A stretch of 63,178 bases of DNA from Paracoccus sphaerophysae (GTDB lineage Bacteria > Pseudomonadota > Alphaproteobacteria > Rhodobacterales > Rhodobacteraceae): the NCBI RefSeq assembly GCF_000763805.1, contig NZ_JRKS01000011.1, positions 1 through 63,178 on the forward strand, given 5' to 3'. Every line of letters begins with the position of its first letter. Within the stretch, counting starts at the first letter, position 1. The position numbers and the translations under genes were made by a program. This document shows positions 60,139 through 63,178 of the stretch, piece after piece. Below the pieces are notes generated by a model, which did not search any database, had not been told where the DNA came from, and was given only the letters and a program-made list of their open reading frames with translations.

Positions 60139-60933
60139 ATGTGCCGCTGGGCGGCCTATCTGGGCGAGCCGATCTATCTGGAAGACATCATCAGCCGCCC
60201 CGGCCACTCGCTGGTGCGCCAGAGCCACGGCGCGATGCGCTGCCACACCCCGGTGAATGCCGACGGCTTCGGCATCGCCTGGTACGGCGACCGGGCCGAG
60301 CCGGGGCTGTATCGCGACGTGATGCCCGCCTGGTCGGACCCGAACCTGCGCAGCCTGACCGCGACGGTCCGCTCGCATCTGTTCATGGCCCATGTCCGCG
60401 CCTCGACCGGCACCGCCACCAGCCGCAACAACTGCCATCCCTTTGCCGTGGGGCGGTGGAGCTTCATGCATAACGGCCAGTTCGGCGGCTATGATGGCTG
60501 GCGGCGCTCGGCCGAAGTGCTGATCCGCGACGATCTGTACCCGCATCGCAAGGGCGCAACGGACAGCGAGGCGCTTTTCCTGTGCGCCCTGGGCGAGGGG
60601 CTGGCCGAGGATCCCTGCGCCGCACTGGCCCGCGCGACGGCCCGGTTCGAGGCGCTGGCCCGCAGCCGCGGCGCCGCGCCGCATGTCCGCGTGACCTGCG
60701 CCTTTTCGGATGGCGAACGGCTGTATGCGGCGCGCTATGCCTCGGACGACCAGGCGCCGACGCTGTATCACCGCTGGTCGGACACCCGCGGCGGCCGGGC
60801 GGTGGTCTCCGAGCCGCTGGAGCTCGACGAGGCTGACTGGCTGGAAATTCCGCAGGGCTCGTTCTGCGTGTTCGAAGGCGAGCGCGTCAGCGTCACCCCT
60901 TTTGCGCCGCAGCCCGACCGGGTGGCCGCCTGA
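60139..60933 (+). CDS. Class II glutamine amidotransferase (EgtC/YafJ-like)
   Basis: A 264-residue amidohydrolase of the Ntn type. It starts MCRWAAYLGEPIYLED, so Cys2 is exposed as nucleophile after Met removal. The family motifs NADGFGIAWYG, FMAHVRASTGTATSRNNCHPF and FMHNGQFGG are present. It resembles EgtC of ergothioneine synthesis and E. coli YafJ, but no egtB or egtD is near, so ergothioneine is not implied. It is followed by an FAD oxidoreductase. Confidence 0.82.
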   Translation: MCRWAAYLGEPIYLEDIISRPGHSLVRQSHGAMRCHTPVNADGFGIAWYGDRAEPGLYRDVMPAWSDPNLRSLTATVRSHLFMAHVRASTGTATSRNNCHPFAVGRWSFMHNGQFGGYDGWRRSAEVLIRDDLYPHRKGATDSEALFLCALGEGLAEDPCAALARATARFEALARSRGAAPHVRVTCAFSDGERLYAARYASDDQAPTLYHRWSDTRGGRAVVSEPLELDEADWLEIPQGSFCVFEGERVSVTPFAPQPDRVAA

Positions 60934-60966
60934 GATGAGGGCGCTCAACGCGGACTTGGGTCGGAC

Positions 60967-62031
60967 GTGATCTGCGACGTGCTGATCATCGGCGGCGGCA
61001 TCGCCGGCGTCTCCGCGGCGGCCGATATCGCGCCGTCGGCCTCGGTGGTTCTGCTCGAGGCCGAGGCGAGCCTGGCGCATCACGCCTCGTCGCGCTCGGC
61101 CGCGCTGTACGAACCGCATTACGGCCCGCCTGCGATCGTGCAGCTGTCGCTGGCCTCGCGCGGTTCTCTCGATGAGATGGCGGTCCTGTCGCCGCGCGGC
61201 GTGATGATCGTCGCGGATGCGACGCAGACCGAGGCCTTCGCGGCCGAGATCGCGGCGATGCATCTGGACGAAATCACCCCCGACGAGGCTGCGGCCCGTT
61301 TCCCGGCCCTGGACCCCACTCGGCTCGCCCGCGCGGCGATCGCCGCCCACGCCTGGGACATCGACACCGATCTGCTGATCCAGTCCTCTGCGCGGCGGGC
61401 GCGGGCGAGGGGCGCCTCGATCCTGACCGACGCACCGCTGCGATCCCTGACGCGCGACGCCCGGGGCTGGCACGCCGTGACCCCCGCGGGAGAGGTCACC
61501 GCCCGCGTGGTGGTGAACGCGGCCGGCGCTTGGGCGGACCGGGTCGCGGAAATGGCGGGCGTCGCGCCGCTGGGTCTCGTTCCCCACCGGCGCTCGATGG
61601 CCCGCATTCCCGCGCCCGGCGGAATGGACCCCACCGCCTGGCCCATGATCATCGGCGCCGGCGAAAGCTGGTATGCCAAGCCCGATGCCGGCGCGCTGAT
61701 CGTCTCTCCCGCCGACGCCGAGCCCACTCACCCGCATGATGCCTGGGCTGACGACATGGTCCTGGCCGAGGGACTGGCGCGGTACGAGGCGATGATGCGC
61801 TTTCCGGTCGACCGGCTGCTGTCCAACTGGGCCGGGCTGCGGACGTTTTCCCCGGACGGCACCCCGGTGTATGGCCGGGACCGGAGCCAGCCCGACTTCG
61901 TCTGGTTCGCGGGGCAAGGGGGCTATGGCTTCCAGTCGGCGCCGGCCGCGGCCCGCTTTGTCGCCGATGTTGTGCTGGACCGCCACCCGGACCCCGCGCT
62001 TGCCCGGATGCTCGACCCCGCACGCTTCTGA
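60967..62031 (+). CDS. FAD-dependent amine/amino-acid oxidoreductase (DAO family)
   Basis: A 354-residue flavoprotein with the dinucleotide motif [18 protein letters not shown] at the N-terminus, [15 protein letters not shown] (substrate-side loop), [17 protein letters not shown], and the closing [19 protein letters not shown]. It matches the glycine/sarcosine oxidase-like group. It starts with GTG at 60967. Substrate unknown. It is 33 bases after the amidotransferase gene, on the same strand. Confidence 0.85.
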   Translation: MICDVLIIGGGIAGVSAAADIAPSASVVLLEAEASLAHHASSRSAALYEPHYGPPAIVQLSLASRGSLDEMAVLSPRGVMIVADATQTEAFAAEIAAMHLDEITPDEAAARFPALDPTRLARAAIAAHAWDIDTDLLIQSSARRARARGASILTDAPLRSLTRDARGWHAVTPAGEVTARVVVNAAGAWADRVAEMAGVAPLGLVPHRRSMARIPAPGGMDPTAWPMIIGAGESWYAKPDAGALIVSPADAEPTHPHDAWADDMVLAEGLARYEAMMRFPVDRLLSNWAGLRTFSPDGTPVYGRDRSQPDFVWFAGQGGYGFQSAPAAARFVADVVLDRHPDPALARMLDPARF

Positions 62032-62116
62032 ATTTCGCGGATCGTCGGGCCAAATGGAGACCGCGCGCTTCCCCTCGCGACCCGGCCTGCGTATGTTCCT
62101 GAAAACAGGGGGTTCC

Positions 62117-63178
62117 ATGAGCTTCAACAGCTTCGGCCGCATCTTTACCGTGACCACCTGGGGCGAAAGCCACGGCTCCGCTTTGGGCGCTACCGTGGAC
62201 GGATGCCCGCCGGGAATTCCGCTTTCGGAATCAATGCTCCAGCCGTTCCTGGACCGCCGCGCGCCGGGACGGTCCAAGATGACGACGCAGCGGCAAGAGG
62301 CCGACGTCGTGCGGATCCTCTCGGGCGTGTTCGAGGGCAGGACGACGGGAACGCCGATCCAGCTGATGATCGAGAACACCGATCAGCGGTCGCGCGACTA
62401 CGGCGACATCGCGCAGGCGTTCCGCCCGGGCCATGCCGACATAACCTATTGGCAGAAATACGGAATCCGAGACTATCGCGGCGGGGGCCGGTCGTCTGCG
62501 CGCGAAACGGCGGCTCGCGTTGCGGCCGGCGGGGTCGCCCGCGCGTTGCTGGCCCAACTGGCCGGGTCGCTGACCATCACTGGCTACATGGTCCAGATGG
62601 GCGAGCTGACGGCCGAGCGCGCCCGCTTCGACCTGTCCGAGATTGACCGCAACGACTTCTTTCTGCCCGACGCGGCGGCGGTTCCCGCGTGGACCGACTA
62701 CCTGACCCGCATCCGCAAGGAGCAGGACAGCGTCGGCGCCATCGTCGAGGTGTTGATCCGGGGCGCGCCGCCGGGCCTGGGGGCGCCGGTCTATGCCAAG
62801 CTGGACACCGATCTGGCTGCCGCAATGATGTCGATCAACGCCGTCAAGGGCGTCGAGGTCGGCGAGGGCATGGCCGCCGGGCGGCTGCGCGGCACCGACA
62901 ACGCGGACGAGATCCGCATGGGACCGAACGGCCCCGAATATCTGTCGAACCACGCCGGCGGCATCCTTGGCGGCATCTCGACCGGGCAGGACATCGTGGT
63001 CCGGTTCTCGGTGAAGCCGACCTCGTCGATCCTCACCCCGCGCCGCTCGATCGACCAGAGCGGGGCCGAGATCGAAGTCGTCACCAAGGGCCGCCACGAC
63101 CCCTGCGTCGGCATCCGCGCCGTCCCCGTCGCCGAGGCGATGGCCGCCTGCGTCCTGCTGGACCACTTGCTGCTGGAC
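62117..63178 (+). CDS. aroC: Chorismate synthase, 3' end outside the window
   Basis: Makes chorismate from EPSP with reduced FMN, the last step of the shikimate pathway. An open frame of 354 codons from ATG 62117 reaches the window edge without a stop. Motifs are [60 protein letters not shown] and the conserved [12 protein letters not shown]. The family is ~365 residues, so only about a dozen residues are missing. It is complete enough to be functional. Confidence 0.96.
   Translation, partial: MSFNSFGRIFTVTTWGESHGSALGATVDGCPPGIPLSESMLQPFLDRRAPGRSKMTTQRQEADVVRILSGVFEGRTTGTPIQLMIENTDQRSRDYGDIAQAFRPGHADITYWQKYGIRDYRGGGRSSARETAARVAAGGVARALLAQLAGSLTITGYMVQMGELTAERARFDLSEIDRNDFFLPDAAAVPAWTDYLTRIRKEQDSVGAIVEVLIRGAPPGLGAPVYAKLDTDLAAAMMSINAVKGVEVGEGMAAGRLRGTDNADEIRMGPNGPEYLSNHAGGILGGISTGQDIVVRFSVKPTSSILTPRRSIDQSGAEIEVVTKGRHDPCVGIRAVPVAEAMAACVLLDHLLLD

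Overview
The window looks like one end of a contig from a high-GC alphaproteobacterium of the Rhodobacterales, closest in feel to Paracoccus, Rhodobacter and their relatives. The evidence is the GC-rich coding sequence, the hybrid kinase CckA, two CtrA-type sites (TTAA-N7-TTAAC), the alphaproteobacterial SOS box GAAC-N7-GAAC in front of recA, an OlsB-type ornithine lipid gene, and a suf operon carrying two YIP1-type membrane genes. The first ~93 bases are not genomic. They read as an error-rich Illumina P7/index/Nextera adapter, so the genome starts at about base 94.

Layout. 94-4828: a broken hypothetical gene, a minus-strand group (fabI, lysE-type exporter, gpt, DUF2127), pdxH, a double cold-shock-domain gene with a long leader, and a DUF192 gene. 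4907-4983: tRNA-Pro(UGG). 5126-8432: rnd, an acetyltransferase, an mgtC-type gene, hisE and hisF. 8485-12973: a yedF/yedE pair, then fabH, plsX, rpmF and DUF177 (lipid and ribosome block). 13127-20039: bamE, msrB, olsB, tgt, a small secreted RTX protein, a TRIC-family channel, rnhA, a truncated LysE-type gene, a GST and ispH. 20182-24682: gmk, gamma-carbonic anhydrase, a soluble PhoR-like kinase, purL. 24738-30000: a 35-bp direct repeat, a secreted hypothetical gene, a candidate small RNA, a LysR regulator and a very large indolepyruvate ferredoxin oxidoreductase. 30111-35251: murI, then cytochrome c maturation genes ccmE, ccmF and ccmH, with an endolysin-holin pair set between ccmE and ccmF. 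35239-41475: NUDIX, DUF983, eno, a nuclease-fold protein, selO, coaBC. 41483-48667: cysteine desulfurase, sufB, a small AT-richer foreign-looking gene, sufC, sufD, two YIP1 genes, sufS. 48725-50453: a lytic transglycosylase whose tail runs into a decayed tandem array of ~390-bp units, the only gene-free stretch above 300 bp. 50454-55575: a CHASE-domain kinase, cckA, rsmB. 55727-63178: recA, alaS, DUF1330, an EgtC-like amidotransferase, an FAD oxidoreductase and a 3'-truncated aroC.

Most of the window is housekeeping. The most interesting signal is a possible regulatory link between two distant places. The endolysin-holin pair inside the ccm operon has a perfect CtrA-type site in front of it and a strong intrinsic terminator behind it, and that terminator ends one base before the ccmF start codon. 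A second perfect CtrA-type site sits in front of cckA, the kinase that feeds CtrA. In Rhodobacter capsulatus the release of gene transfer agent (GTA) particles needs an endolysin-holin pair encoded away from the main GTA cluster and depends on CckA/CtrA. The cassette is therefore best read, by inference, as a GTA lysis module lodged in the cytochrome c maturation operon. Other items worth a second look are a candidate ~73-nt small RNA, the tandem array, the small gene inside the suf operon, and an operator-like inverted repeat filling the spacer of the ior promoter.
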